The position numbers were made by a program, and so were the translations under genes. From an uncultured Clostridia bacterium (GTDB lineage Bacteria; Bacillota; Clostridia; Oscillospirales; CAG-272): a stretch of 53,052 nt of DNA. The notes under the pieces are model-generated. The model did no database searches and was not told the DNA's origin. It saw only the letters and a list, made by a program, of their open reading frames with translations. The DNA lies in assembly GCA_947631765.1 (NCBI GenBank), contig CANRMP010000015.1, forward strand, positions 1 through 53,052, read 5' to 3'. Below, in pieces: positions 28,772 to 38,406 of this stretch (positions are counted from its first letter, which is position 1; each line of letters begins with the position of its first letter).

Positions 28772-30510
28772 TATTTTTTCTCCTCCTTTGTACCGTCTGT
28801 ATTGTCATTTTCTAAATCGACCGAGGTTATAATATCCTCAATAGAGCCTCCGGGAGGCAGCATCGGAAGTACAAATTCATCCATTCCGATAATTGTGTCG
28901 ATAAGGAACGGTCCGTCGTGCTTCATCCCCTCCGAGAACGCCGCGCGAAACTCTTCAAGCGTGCTTGCCCTTCTGCCGACGGCGCCGAACGCCTCTGCAA
29001 GCTTTACATAGTCAGTTTTTCTTGCAAGAACGGTGTTTGAATAGCGCTTGCCGTAAAAGAGCGTCTGCCACTGTCTCACCATTCCGAGCACTCCGTTGTT
29101 CATAAGCACTATGACTATCGGCGTGTTGTAGCTGACGGCTGTGGCAAGCTCGTTAAGGTTCATTCCGAAGCTTCCGTCACCCGTTATGAGAACAGTTCTG
29201 TCGCCGCTTGCAATTGCGGCACCTATTGCCGCTCCGAGCCCATAGCCCATGGTCCCGAGTCCGCCGCTTGAAGCAAAGCGGCGAGCCCTCTCAAAGTCGA
29301 CATATTGAGCAGTCCACATCTGGTGCTGTCCGACGTCTGTGGCAATAATCGTGTTTTCGTCCTTTATCTCGTTTATTATATCGAATATGCGCTTCGGCGT
29401 CATTTGGGTCTTCGATTTTTCTTCCGCCTTGTCGCTTATTCTCTTTTCTTCCTGCCGAAGCTCACCTACAAGCGCTCTCCACTGCGGGCGCTCCTTCTTT
29501 TCGCATCTTTCAAGGATTCTTTTAAACGAAGAAACGATGCTTCCGGTTATTCCGACCTCAACGTGTACGTTTTTGTTTATTTCCGAAAGGTCTGTGTCAA
29601 GCTGAATTATTTTTGCGGATTTTGAGTATTTTGCGGCGTTTCCGGTGGCTCTGTCGCTGAATCTCACACCGACTGCAAGGATAAGGTCAGCCTCCTTATT
29701 TGCCATTGAGGAAGCGTATCTTCCGTGCATACCCTGCATTCCGAGAAATCTTTCGTATGAGTTTTTGAGCGCAGAAAGACCCATGAAGGTGCATCCGATA
29801 TAGCCGTCAATCTTCTCGGCAAGCGCCATAATGTCCTCTGTCATCGCGCGCCCGGCGGCTCCGCCTCCTATATAGATATAGGGGCGCTCGGACTCGTTTA
29901 TAAGCTCAACCGCCCTGTCAATGAGCGAGTCCTCGGCGACAAGCTGAGGATAGGGCGCGACAACCCCGCCTTTGACAAATTCGCACTCTGATGTCTGAAC
30001 GTCCTTCGGTATGTCGATAAGTACAGGTCCCGGTCTGCCCGATTTTGCGATTTTGAACGCCTCCCTTATAGTGTCGGCAAGCTCGTTTACGTCGGTTACA
30101 AAATAGTTGTGCTTTGTTATGGGAAGCGTTATTCCGGTTATGTTTATTTCCTGAAAGCTGTCCCTGCCTATAAGGCTTGTAGGCACGTTTCCGGTTATCG
30201 CAACCATAGGTATCGAATCGAGCATCGCGGTCGCAATGCCGGTAACAAGATTTGTAGCCCCGGGACCGGAGGTAGCAATAACGACTCCCACCTTTCCCGT
30301 AACTCTCGAATATCCGTCCGCCGCGTGGGAGGCTCCCTGTTCGTGGGCGGTAAGCACGTGGTTTATCCTGTCGGAAGCCTTGTAAAGTTCGTCGTAAATA
30401 TTGAGGACCTGCCCTCCGGGATAGCCGAAAACGTCGGTAACTCCCTGTTCTATGAGCGTTTCGATTACAATTCGCGCTCCGTTCATTATTTCGCCTTTTT
30501 TACTTTGCAT
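28771..30510 (-). CDS. ilvB: Acetolactate synthase large (catalytic) subunit
   Basis: A ThDP-dependent enzyme of 579 aa from the ATG at 30510. The glutamate of the ThDP site is in LTAHEQGASHAADGY; the cofactor motif GDGSFGMNLNELATAVSYNTPIVIVLMNN is intact (GDG to NN). It condenses pyruvate with pyruvate or 2-oxobutyrate, the first step for valine, leucine and isoleucine. AAAGGA lies before a GTG at 30516 and the ATG at 30510; another ATG at 30486 also has a weak site, so the exact start is uncertain. It is the first gene after the T-box. Confidence 0.95.
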
Positions 30511-30582
30511 GTTCACTTTTTCCTTTTACGGAATCCTTTCATTGCCTTCTTATTTTTTCTCTTTCGGCTGCGAAGCGGGGCA

Positions 30583-30870
30583 ACAAAAAAACTCTTTGCC
30601 CCATAAGCTCCGCAATGCGGAAAGCAAAGAGACGAAAGAGCACAAAATATTCTTCCGCGGTACCACTCTTTTTCGCCCGAACGAGCGCACTCAGGTGCCA
30701 ACACACCTTTATTCTGTCACGGGAACTCCCGTCCGCGCTTACTGTTCCTTTCGGCGCGACCACTCCACGGCGAGCTTCAACAGCCCCTCCCGATACCTTG
30801 CACCGACCGGCATCTCTCTGCTTGGGCATAAGCCGTTTACTTATCCGTTTCAACGTGTTTAAATTCGATT
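30583..30870 (-). promoter_or_regulatory. T-box leader of the branched-chain amino acid operon
   Basis: The minus-strand leader carries the T-box antiterminator signature AGAGTGGTACCGCGG (30655-30669), whose bulge pairs with an uncharged tRNA 3' end. It is followed by a terminator, CTCTTTGC (30624-30631 read on minus) with GCAAAGAG (30592-30599), ending in a T-run at 30583-30591. Stem I starts with an AGAGAGATGCCGG segment. Near its 3' side TTGAAGCTCGCC holds a CTC triplet (30772-30774), the likely specifier for leucine, but the exact specifier alignment is inferred and other triplets cannot be excluded. Starvation for the amino acid would open the whole operon. Confidence 0.9.
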
Positions 30871-30876
30871 TGTACC

Positions 30877-30905
30877 ATTATATCACCTTAGTTGTTATTT
30901 GTCAA
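30877..30905 (-). promoter_or_regulatory. Consensus promoter of the T-box operon
   Basis: TTGACA (30900-30905) and TATAAT (30877-30882), read on minus, have a 17-bp spacer: a perfect sigma-A match driving the leader. The start is expected near 30870. Confidence 0.85.
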
Positions 30906-31007
30906 CCGTTAAATCGCATTTTTTTAATTTTTTTGAGAGAAAATCGACCTTTGATTTTATAAAATTCTCGGAGCTTTTGAAATATTATTTAAAGGAGAAA
31001 AAAGCGC

Positions 31008-31036
31008 AAAAAATACCGCCCGCAGGGTGCAGGCGG
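31008..31036 (-). terminator. Terminator after the AraC/GyrI regulator
   Basis: CCGCCTGCA and TGCGGGCGG arms on the minus strand are followed by the T-run of 31008-31014, just after the stop at 31046. It separates this gene from the T-box promoter. Confidence 0.75.
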
Positions 31037-31045
31037 CAAAAGGGG

Positions 31046-31948
31046 TTATTCGCAACGCGTAATCGGGACCCACAGCTCACGGTAGCGCTCGTCTTTTTTG
31101 GCTCCTCTGTACCAATGAGTTACCACAATTTCCGGAGAATCGGCTAATTGATACCCCGATGCAGGAAGCCACTCACTTGCAATTTGGCGCCTCAGCTCAA
31201 GAAAAACAAGCGTCGGGTATGTGCATCTTTCCGTTTCAAATATTGCATAGGTGCATTTTGGAATAGTGATGTTCTCATAATAGCTCGCAAATTCGGTGCC
31301 GAGAATGTATTCCCTATCAAGGTTGTCTCTGTGATATTTTGTCAACTGATTTGCAATATAAAAATCGTATCCGTTATCGCTTGCATTTGCAATAACGTTA
31401 TAGTCCGTTTCAACATCCCCCGCCAAGGCTCCCAGAATATATTGCAACGGTCTTGTTGTAACATACATGTCTTTTTCTTGTTCTTCGCGCTGTCCGGGCA
31501 CGCCTTCAAAATGGCGCTTATATCCCGTTAAAATGATTTCCTCTTTTTCTTCAATTCTGTAATTCATAAGTTTACCTCCTTCCAAAGATAATTTTAGTAC
31601 GAGGCGGGAAAATGATTTTAGCATACTGCCGTTGCCGCGCGCCTTTGACGGCAATATGCCGTGGAAATTTCTAAATGCCTTTGCAAAGCTGTCCGGACAT
31701 TCATAGCCGTACTTCAGCGCAACATCGATTACCTTTGCGTCGCCTGCGGCAAGCTCAATACCCGCAAGCGACAGTCTGCGATTTCTGATATACTCGCCGA
31801 CGGTAAAACCGCAAAGAATACCAAACACGCGCTGAAAGTGATAGCTTGATGAAAAGCACTCGGCGGCGACCTTCTCGTAATCAATCGTTTCGCTAAGGTG
31901 ATCTTCAATATAGTCAACAGCTTTTTGCATACCGGTAATCCAGTCCAT
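31046..31948 (-). CDS. AraC-family regulator with GyrI-like effector domain
   Basis: A 300-aa protein. The ATG at 31948 has a purine-rich AGGGAGGGAG site. Residues 1-105 are an N-terminal AraC DNA-binding domain (YEKVAAECFSSSYHFQRVFGILCGFTVGEYI; KVIDVALKYGYECPDSFAKAFRNFHG). The rest is a GyrI-like/Bacterial effector-binding domain (MNYRIEEKEEIILTGYKRHFEG; ending QLADSPEIVVTHWYRG), as in Rob/BmrR-type sensors of amphipathic compounds. No exporter is next to it. It is transcribed alone, towards the T-box promoter. Confidence 0.88.
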   Translation of the reverse strand: MDWITGMQKAVDYIEDHLSETIDYEKVAAECFSSSYHFQRVFGILCGFTVGEYIRNRRLSLAGIELAAGDAKVIDVALKYGYECPDSFAKAFRNFHGILPSKARGNGSMLKSFSRLVLKLSLEGGKLMNYRIEEKEEIILTGYKRHFEGVPGQREEQEKDMYVTTRPLQYILGALAGDVETDYNVIANASDNGYDFYIANQLTKYHRDNLDREYILGTEFASYYENITIPKCTYAIFETERCTYPTLVFLELRRQIASEWLPASGYQLADSPEIVVTHWYRGAKKDERYRELWVPITRCE

Positions 31949-32567
31949 ACTCTCCCTCCCTGTCTGTATGTATTTTACCAAAAGGAAATACTGCTTTCCC
32001 GACGTTTTGTGCGAAGTTTTGTCGGGTTTCTTTTACAGCCGAGTACAAAACGGCAAGCTCTGTTTCTTTTCTCTAAACGGCTCTGTCAAAAATACTTTCG
32101 GCATAAATATTCGCTTTGTCTTACACCCTTCCGACATTCGAAATTATACGCCGAAATTGTGAAGAAATCCACCGAAGGGCAATTTCCTTGGCGGTATTTA
32201 CGGCGCATTTTGCTTTGAATATTTTTAATATTTTGAGTATTCTATTCAAGCTGTTCAAAAAGCCGAAAGAATCTTACTCAATATTTGTACTATTTTCAAA
32301 TAATCGCTCATAAATGTAGGACAAAAAACCATGATATTCTGCTATAATAATATCGGATGGCAATATGGTGTATCATTTTCATGCAAAAAAATTCTTCTTC
32401 AGAGGGCTTGCCGCGTCAAATGACGCGCAAGGGCGCGACCCCTGCCGTGCCTTATAATCAAAGGAGGGGCAGCTTCCGCCGATTTTCATAAAATATACCT
32501 TCCGAGAGAAGAGGGATACATCCTGCCAAAGGATTTGAGCCGAGGAAAAACACAAAGGGAGGACCAA
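31949..32567. other. Gap of 619 bp upstream of the GH115 gene
   Basis: No convincing gene is seen on either strand. A TATAAT at 32343-32348 with only a poor -35 may start the GH115 transcript, giving a leader of about 210 nt. A 543-base minus-strand frame (32379-32921) overlaps the true gene and lacks family character. Confidence 0.5.
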
Positions 32568-35500
32568 ATGAAAAACAAACAAAATTCCAAAATCATACGT
32601 CTGCTTGCCCTGTCGCTTGCGCTGATTATGGTATGTCCGCTTCTTACCTGCTGTAAGTCGGGCAAGAGCGGCGAGCAAACAACGAAAAACAAGAAAAACC
32701 CCGCGGATTTTGTATACGCAGGAGAAACAATTCTGCTCTACGATTCTTCGGTAAAGCCTATAATATACGTTGACGAGGCTGACTACAAGCAGACCGTGCG
32801 CGCTGTCGGCGACCTTTCCGAGGACTTTAATAGAGTAACGGGCGAGAAGGCGGCAATAGTTAACAGCGCAGACGCTCTCGCAGATGCGGGAGTAGGCATA
32901 ATTATAGGAACGCTCGGTCACAGCGAGCTTGTCGACTCGCTGTACGACGAGGGCATTATTGACGTCTCCTCAATTGAGGGAGAGTGGGAGGCATACTCGA
33001 TAATGGCGGTCGAAAATCCCACAAGCGACCTTGCAAAAGCCATAGTTATTGTCGGAAGCGACAAGAGAGGAACAATTTACGGCACTTATGAGCTCTCCGA
33101 GCAGATAGGCGTCTCCCCGTGGTATTATTGGGCTGACGTTGCGACAGAGCACAAGGACAAAATAGAGCTGCCTCTCGAAACTCTTCTGCAAACAGAAAAG
33201 CCTGACGTTAAGTACCGCGGTATTTTCCTTAACGACGAAGAGAACTTTACCGCGTGGAGCGCTCGGTTTGTCAGCAAAGACAGCCCCGGCAAGCCCAATC
33301 CCGGCGCATACGCTAACGTCTTCGAGCTGCTGCTCAGACTTAAAGCCAACACCCTTTGGCCTGCAATGCACGCTGCTTCCGAAGCGTTCAACAAGTACAA
33401 AAACCCGAAAACCGGTATTTCCTACAACGCCGAGCTTGCAGACGACTACGGCATTGTTATGTCCGCCAGCCACTGTGAAATGATGCTCAGGGACAACGAA
33501 GGCGAATGGGTCAGCTGGTGCAATGACAACCAAGGAAAATACAATCTCCGCATGGTGGGCGGAAGCTGGTACAATTCATACGACTACACGGTTAACGCCG
33601 AGGCAATGAACGCATATTGGGAAGAACGCGTTGCCGAAAACTACAGATTTGAAAATATCTATATGATAGGATTGCGCGGAGTTCACGATTCGGGCATCAA
33701 CTGTTCAGCCCTCTCGGACACCTCCTACCGCGGCAAAGCCACCGTCGTTAAAAAGGCGGTTCAGGCTCAGCTTAAAATTCTTGAAAAATACGAAAAGAAA
33801 TACGAGGAAGAGACCGGCGAGGCTATAAAATTCCAGACCGCCTACTGCGTTTACAAGGAAGCGGCGGAATACTTTAAATATGATATCGGTCTGCCCTCCG
33901 ACACCTGCCTTATGTACGCCGACGACAACCACGGATATGTGCGTTCGGTCGTTTCGGAAGAGGACCTTGAAAAGTACGAGAGCTTCGGTATGTACTATCA
34001 CGTTTCATACTGGGGTCGCCCCGCAAGCTATCTGTGGCTGAGCAACACTCCCCTGCCCATAATAGCCGAGGAGATGCGCAAGTGCTACTACACCGGAAAT
34101 GACGACATGTGGGTGCTCAACGTGGGCGACATAAAGCCCGGCGAGCTTAAGGTCGAATACTTTATGGATCTCTCATGGGATGTGGACTCGCACACCGAAA
34201 ACAATACGGAGGAATATACAACCGCTTTCTTACAGCAGAATTTCGGCTTTGACAGCGAAACCTCCAAAATGTTTGCAAGCTCGCTTACCGATTTCTATCA
34301 GATGATGCGAAACTATTATCCCGAGATAGTCGACAAGCACCAAAACAACAATAACAATATTTACAGCGTCGTGAACTACGGCAGTGAAGGCATGAAGGTT
34401 ATAAACAGGCTGACAGAGATATACAATCAGTCGCTTGCCCTTTACAATTCCCTGCCCGATGCAAACAAAGACGCCTTTTACGAAATATTCCATTACACTA
34501 TCTATTCATATCTGTTGATAATCGAAAAGCATGTGTATTGGCACATGAACGAGCTTTGCTACAGTCAGGGGCGCTATGCGGCGGCAAACATATACGCGGA
34601 TCTCAGCGAGGCGGCGCACCAAAAGGTACTTGACGAGGTCGAGTACTACAACAAGAAGCTTGCCGGCGGCAAATGGAATAAAATAATGAACCCGTATAAC
34701 AGCGCAATCCCGATGCCCGAGGGCGCGCCTGATGTAAAACGCGCCTCAAGCGGTCAGGCTATCGGAAAGGTCGGCTTTGCGGTTGAAGGTCAGACTCTTC
34801 TTACCGACGATATAACCCTGAAATTCGGAAGCCTTAACGACAATATCCGCTTTATGGATATATTCAGTATGGGAAGCGGCAAGCAAAGCTACGCTTTCAC
34901 TGCTCCCTCATATATAATTATCACCGACAAGGACGGCAACCGCCTTACCGGAACTGCCAACGGAACTTATACAATATACGAAGGCACGGTTGAGGTTGAA
35001 GAGCGGTATTTGCTCACAATTGACTGGGAGCGCTTCGCGGCGGGAGAGACAAAAGAGGACGTCATAACCCTCTCAAACGGCGAGAGCACGACTCAAAGCG
35101 TGAAAATAAGCGCTACAAAGCACAAGATTGACCCGTCAAAAGAGGAAACAAAAGGCTATTATGAGGAAAACGGTCTTGTTTCAATCGAAGCCGAGCACTA
35201 CACCGCAAACGTCGCAAACAGCGGCTTTGAGTGGAAATATATCGACGGGCTCGGAAGAAGCGGCGGAGTTATGATGGCTCTTTCGCAGAGCGACACGGGA
35301 TTTGTCAACAAGAGACTTTCACTCGAAAATGCAAGTGAAAACTCGCCGTATCTTGAATATAAAATCTACTTTACAAACACCGGACTTTATTACGGCACCT
35401 TCTTCAGGCTCCCCACCCTTAACGAATCCGCGCAGGGTCGTTCGTATTGCAGCACCGCATGGTCGCTTGACGGCGCACCCGTCAGCCATCTTGCGGGAAC

Positions 35501-36764
35501 GACAACCGCTGACGATGCAGACCACAGCGCATGGGGCAACATGATAAAGATGCACATCGAACAGCTCAAAATGAATATCACAATAGACGAGCCGGGCTGG
35601 CACACCATAAGAATTTACATGGTGAACTCCATGCAGGCGTTTGACAATATCGTCTTTAATCAAGACCCGAACGTGACCTCACGTCTGAGTGCTCCCGAGA
35701 CCTTCAACACAGTCTCTTGGACACGTGCAGGGGTCGGAACGCTTCCCGAGACCTCGCTTGACAATGTAAAATGGGTGAAATATTCTTCCCTTCTTGACTT
35801 TACAAGCGACACCGGCGCTCTCCAGTCGGGATATGCAAGAGTAAGCCAAAGCAAGGGCTCGCTCGAGAGCAACGGCTGGGAATGGGAGGACGTCGGAGCG
35901 CTTAAAGCATATGTTCGCACTGTATCAAAGAGCCCGACTGTTGACAACGGCTTCGTATACGGCGACTCGCAGGCAACGCTTAAGCTCAGAGTCCCCGCAA
36001 ACAGCAAGTTCTCCTTCACCGTCTCGGTCGGAGACCCTGCCGGTACGCTCTCCGCTTCGAATATGAGAATAACAAGCGGCAGTGATATTCTGCTTGACAA
36101 TATCAACGTTTCGGGCAAGAAGGTATACCATTACGCCTTTGTCGCAAGCTCGGGTGACGACGGCATAATAAGCCTCACCTTCTCGGGAACCTCCTGGATC
36201 GTCGGGAGCCTTGAAATTTACGAATACGTAGACACAGAAGTCAGCGGCAATGCGTTCACAGCCGACGCGAACGGAAATATTATTATAGACGTCGAAGCCG
36301 CGCTTGAACAGTCCGAATACGCAAACACCACGGAAAGCACCGACGGCAAAGGCTTTGCATGGTCAAAGGCTGCCGGAATATACGGCGGAGCAATGTTCTT
36401 CGGGCCCAACACCGGCTCAAGTTATTCTTCAACCAGCGTTCAAAACAGCCAAACCGCCAGGATGAATTTCACCGTCGATGTCCCCAAGAGCGGCACTTAT
36501 TCAATATGGGCGCTTATCAAGTGTTCGGGACTTGACGACGACTCGATAATAATGTCTATCGGCGGCAAAGGCTCCTTTGTCAAAAACGACCTTGACGCCA
36601 CCGACGGGTTCGTGTGGATAGAAATCGGCACATACGCAATAGGCAAAGGAGAAACTATACTTACCGTCATGGGCCGTGAGGACGGCATGGCAATAGACCG
36701 CATTATACTCCACCCCGAGACCTCGTCCGAAATGGGATACGACTCTCAAATGTGCCGCAAATGA
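32568..36764 (+). CDS. GH115 alpha-glucuronidase, lipoprotein with C-terminal modules
   Basis: A 1,398-aa secreted enzyme. The ATG at 32568 follows AGGGAGG. The first 32 residues form a signal peptide ending in LLTCCKSG, a probable lipobox with T at -1. The GH115 blocks are seen in order: VIVGSDKRGTIYGTYELSEQIGVSPWYYWADV, then VKYRGIFLNDEENF, NTLWPAMH, DNHGYVRSV, YYHVSYWGRPASYLW and WVLNVGDIKPGELKVEYFMDLSWD. GH115 enzymes remove 4-O-methyl-glucuronic acid or glucuronic acid from xylan. After about residue 860 come a GH115 C-terminal domain (SIEAEHY) and an extra carbohydrate-binding-like module (VEAALEQSEY to IDRIILHPETS). The gene stands alone, with no xylanase cluster. Confidence 0.88.
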   Translation: MKNKQNSKIIRLLALSLALIMVCPLLTCCKSGKSGEQTTKNKKNPADFVYAGETILLYDSSVKPIIYVDEADYKQTVRAVGDLSEDFNRVTGEKAAIVNSADALADAGVGIIIGTLGHSELVDSLYDEGIIDVSSIEGEWEAYSIMAVENPTSDLAKAIVIVGSDKRGTIYGTYELSEQIGVSPWYYWADVATEHKDKIELPLETLLQTEKPDVKYRGIFLNDEENFTAWSARFVSKDSPGKPNPGAYANVFELLLRLKANTLWPAMHAASEAFNKYKNPKTGISYNAELADDYGIVMSASHCEMMLRDNEGEWVSWCNDNQGKYNLRMVGGSWYNSYDYTVNAEAMNAYWEERVAENYRFENIYMIGLRGVHDSGINCSALSDTSYRGKATVVKKAVQAQLKILEKYEKKYEEETGEAIKFQTAYCVYKEAAEYFKYDIGLPSDTCLMYADDNHGYVRSVVSEEDLEKYESFGMYYHVSYWGRPASYLWLSNTPLPIIAEEMRKCYYTGNDDMWVLNVGDIKPGELKVEYFMDLSWDVDSHTENNTEEYTTAFLQQNFGFDSETSKMFASSLTDFYQMMRNYYPEIVDKHQNNNNNIYSVVNYGSEGMKVINRLTEIYNQSLALYNSLPDANKDAFYEIFHYTIYSYLLIIEKHVYWHMNELCYSQGRYAAANIYADLSEAAHQKVLDEVEYYNKKLAGGKWNKIMNPYNSAIPMPEGAPDVKRASSGQAIGKVGFAVEGQTLLTDDITLKFGSLNDNIRFMDIFSMGSGKQSYAFTAPSYIIITDKDGNRLTGTANGTYTIYEGTVEVEERYLLTIDWERFAAGETKEDVITLSNGESTTQSVKISATKHKIDPSKEETKGYYEENGLVSIEAEHYTANVANSGFEWKYIDGLGRSGGVMMALSQSDTGFVNKRLSLENASENSPYLEYKIYFTNTGLYYGTFFRLPTLNESAQGRSYCSTAWSLDGAPVSHLAGTTTADDADHSAWGNMIKMHIEQLKMNITIDEPGWHTIRIYMVNSMQAFDNIVFNQDPNVTSRLSAPETFNTVSWTRAGVGTLPETSLDNVKWVKYSSLLDFTSDTGALQSGYARVSQSKGSLESNGWEWEDVGALKAYVRTVSKSPTVDNGFVYGDSQATLKLRVPANSKFSFTVSVGDPAGTLSASNMRITSGSDILLDNINVSGKKVYHYAFVASSGDDGIISLTFSGTSWIVGSLEIYEYVDTEVSGNAFTADANGNIIIDVEAALEQSEYANTTESTDGKGFAWSKAAGIYGGAMFFGPNTGSSYSSTSVQNSQTARMNFTVDVPKSGTYSIWALIKCSGLDDDSIIMSIGGKGSFVKNDLDATDGFVWIEIGTYAIGKGETILTVMGREDGMAIDRIILHPETSSEMGYDSQMCRK

Positions 36765-36788
36765 CAATAAACAAATAACTTTGATTAA

Positions 36789-36824
36789 ATATCACCCCCG
36801 CCGCACGGCGGTGGTGATATTTTC
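36789..36824 (+). terminator. Terminator after the GH115 gene
   Basis: TATCACC and GGTGATA arms with GCCG/CGGC inside are followed by a short T-run, 25 bp after the stop. Confidence 0.75.
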
Positions 36825-36898
36825 ATTCGGCGCCGAAAACGCCGCCGTCCGAAACCGGGCGACGGCATATCGAGGTAAATATTTGTTTCAATCGGATT

Positions 36899-37006
36899 TT
36901 AAATAAACGGCAGACCGCGCAAAAGAAATGCGTCTTGCTCTTTGTCTAAATCCATGCGCTTAACATTTTCTAAAGTAAGTGCGCTTTTGTAACAGCCAAG
37001 CAGCAT
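36899..37006 (-). pseudogene. Possible 3' fragment of an unidentified gene
   Basis: A minus-strand frame of 35 codons from an ATG at 37006 reads as a coding-like tail (LENVKRMDLDKEQDAFLL, then RGLPFI and stop). There is no ribosome site, and the frame is closed by a TGA about 20 bp upstream of the ATG. It looks more like the end of a decayed gene than a true small protein. The family is unknown. Confidence 0.3.
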
Positions 37007-37113
37007 ATATGCGCTATAATATCAAAGAAGGCAATATTTTTCTGCTTTTTGTTAACAAACCGAGGCTTTTCTTTAGATTATAAGTGAGGCTCAAATAAGG
37101 AGGCGATGCAGAT

Positions 37114-37320
37114 ATGGATGACGGCAAGATTATCGACTTGTTTTTCGAGCGCTCGGAAGAAGCGATTGTTCCCGCACAAAAAATGTGCGGGAGAAAGGTG
37201 AGGGCGCAGTTTTTCGACTGCGCCCTCATGCATTTGAATATTACTTTCCGACAGCCGGCGGCAATATACCGCGGCTTGGCTTTTATTAAGACGTTAAAAT
37301 TATATTTTCCTTTAATATGA
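37114..37320 (+). pseudogene. Truncated sigma-70 family (ECF-like) gene
   Basis: The first 18 codons from the ATG at 37114, MDDGKIIDLFFERSEEAI, match the start of small clostridial sigma factors, and GGAGG lies 11 bases upstream. After residue 18 the similarity stops at 37168, where two strong hairpins follow: TCCCGCAC/GTGCGGGA (37170-37192) and GAGGGCGCAGT/ACTGCGCCCTC (37200-37227). The remaining frame to 37320 has no family character, so the gene is broken. The hairpins may be an insertion or the scar of a deletion. The rest of the gap (36825-37477) shows no intact gene. Confidence 0.55.
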
Positions 37321-37477
37321 GCGTGGCGGCTCCTTTTTGTCAACCGCCGCCGCTGTGATTATCAAGCCTTCAAATTCGTCTCTTGATTTGCAAGCTCGGC
37401 AGTACGGCAGAGCGCTAAGCGAAAGACTCTTTCGGGGTGAAATATCGAAGCTATATTCATATATTGATATTCCCTTC

Positions 37478-38221
37478 CTATGGAAACAGCGACAAATACG
37501 CATCGATGCATTGCGTGCCGACAAGCATTGAGAGGTACGTGCCGGCGCAAAGGTAGGGACCGAATGGGATCTCGCTTTTCCAGCCCTTCTTTTCGGTTGC
37601 TTTTAAAATCAGTGCCGCGACGCTTGCGATAATGAGACCGAAAAACGCGGCAAGGAGCGTTTGCTGCCACCCGAGCAGAATACCGACCGCGCACATGAGC
37701 TTAACGTCTCCCATTCCCATTCCGCCGAACAATTTGATGATAAAAAACGGCAGACTGACGCAAACCATGCCGATAAGCGACGATATGTAGCTCCCGTTCA
37801 CGACAGTAAGGACTACGCCGCAAAGTGCGACAAGAAGGCATGTAAGGTCTGAAATATTCATTGTCTTTTGGTCAATAAGTGCGATTTCAAAAAGAATGCA
37901 AGCTGCAAAACCGAATACAATTCCCTGCACCGTCAGACCGTAGACAAGTACCGCAAGGGTACCTACCGCCGCCGTGCATATTTCGATTAAAGTGCTTGCA
38001 ATCGATATCTTCCCCTTACATTTGCGGCACCGACCCTTAAGGCAAATAAAGCTGACAATCGGAATCAGCTCCCATGCGCCGAGCGTTCGACCGCAAAGGT
38101 CACAATGCGAACGCCCCTTCCATACCTTTTCGCCCTTTGGTATTCGGTCATAACATACGCCTATAAAGCTGCCGATACAGGCGAAAATCACAAACGCAAA
38201 AATACCGATCATTACTTTCAT
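37478..38221 (-). CDS. Prepilin peptidase (type IV prepilin-like leader peptidase)
   Basis: A 247-aa membrane peptidase. The ATG at 38221 has GAGG seven to eight bases upstream; a GTG at 38227 is less likely. The N-terminal cytoplasmic loop has CDLCG and CRKCKG, the zinc-binding pairs of the bifunctional type. Catalytic aspartates are in IALIDQKTMNI and FGGMGMGDVKLMCAVG, as expected for this aspartic peptidase. Six to eight hydrophobic segments are present. It cleaves and may N-methylate prepilin-like proteins. No pilin, ATPase or secretin-like gene is in the window, so it is an orphan here. Confidence 0.88.
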   Translation of the reverse strand: MKVMIGIFAFVIFACIGSFIGVCYDRIPKGEKVWKGRSHCDLCGRTLGAWELIPIVSFICLKGRCRKCKGKISIASTLIEICTAAVGTLAVLVYGLTVQGIVFGFAACILFEIALIDQKTMNISDLTCLLVALCGVVLTVVNGSYISSLIGMVCVSLPFFIIKLFGGMGMGDVKLMCAVGILLGWQQTLLAAFFGLIIASVAALILKATEKKGWKSEIPFGPYLCAGTYLSMLVGTQCIDAYLSLFP

Positions 38222-38406
38222 TTTCACACCTCGTCATTTGGGAATCGCTTCAAAGCAGAGACCTTTCCGCCATTCCTTCTGTTCTGTCAATCGGAGGCTA
38301 AAAAGATTTTTCGTGTTATTGACAGAGATATCAGAACTTTCGCGCCAATGCGCAAAAGCCGCAATACGCAAGATTTACGTTTATTTGGATGTGTTGTCGA
38401 ACCTCG

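Noticed and set aside
31898-32218. A 106-codon plus-strand frame upstream of the GH115 gene
   Set aside because: No ribosome site or family features; it overlaps the start of the AraC/GyrI gene.
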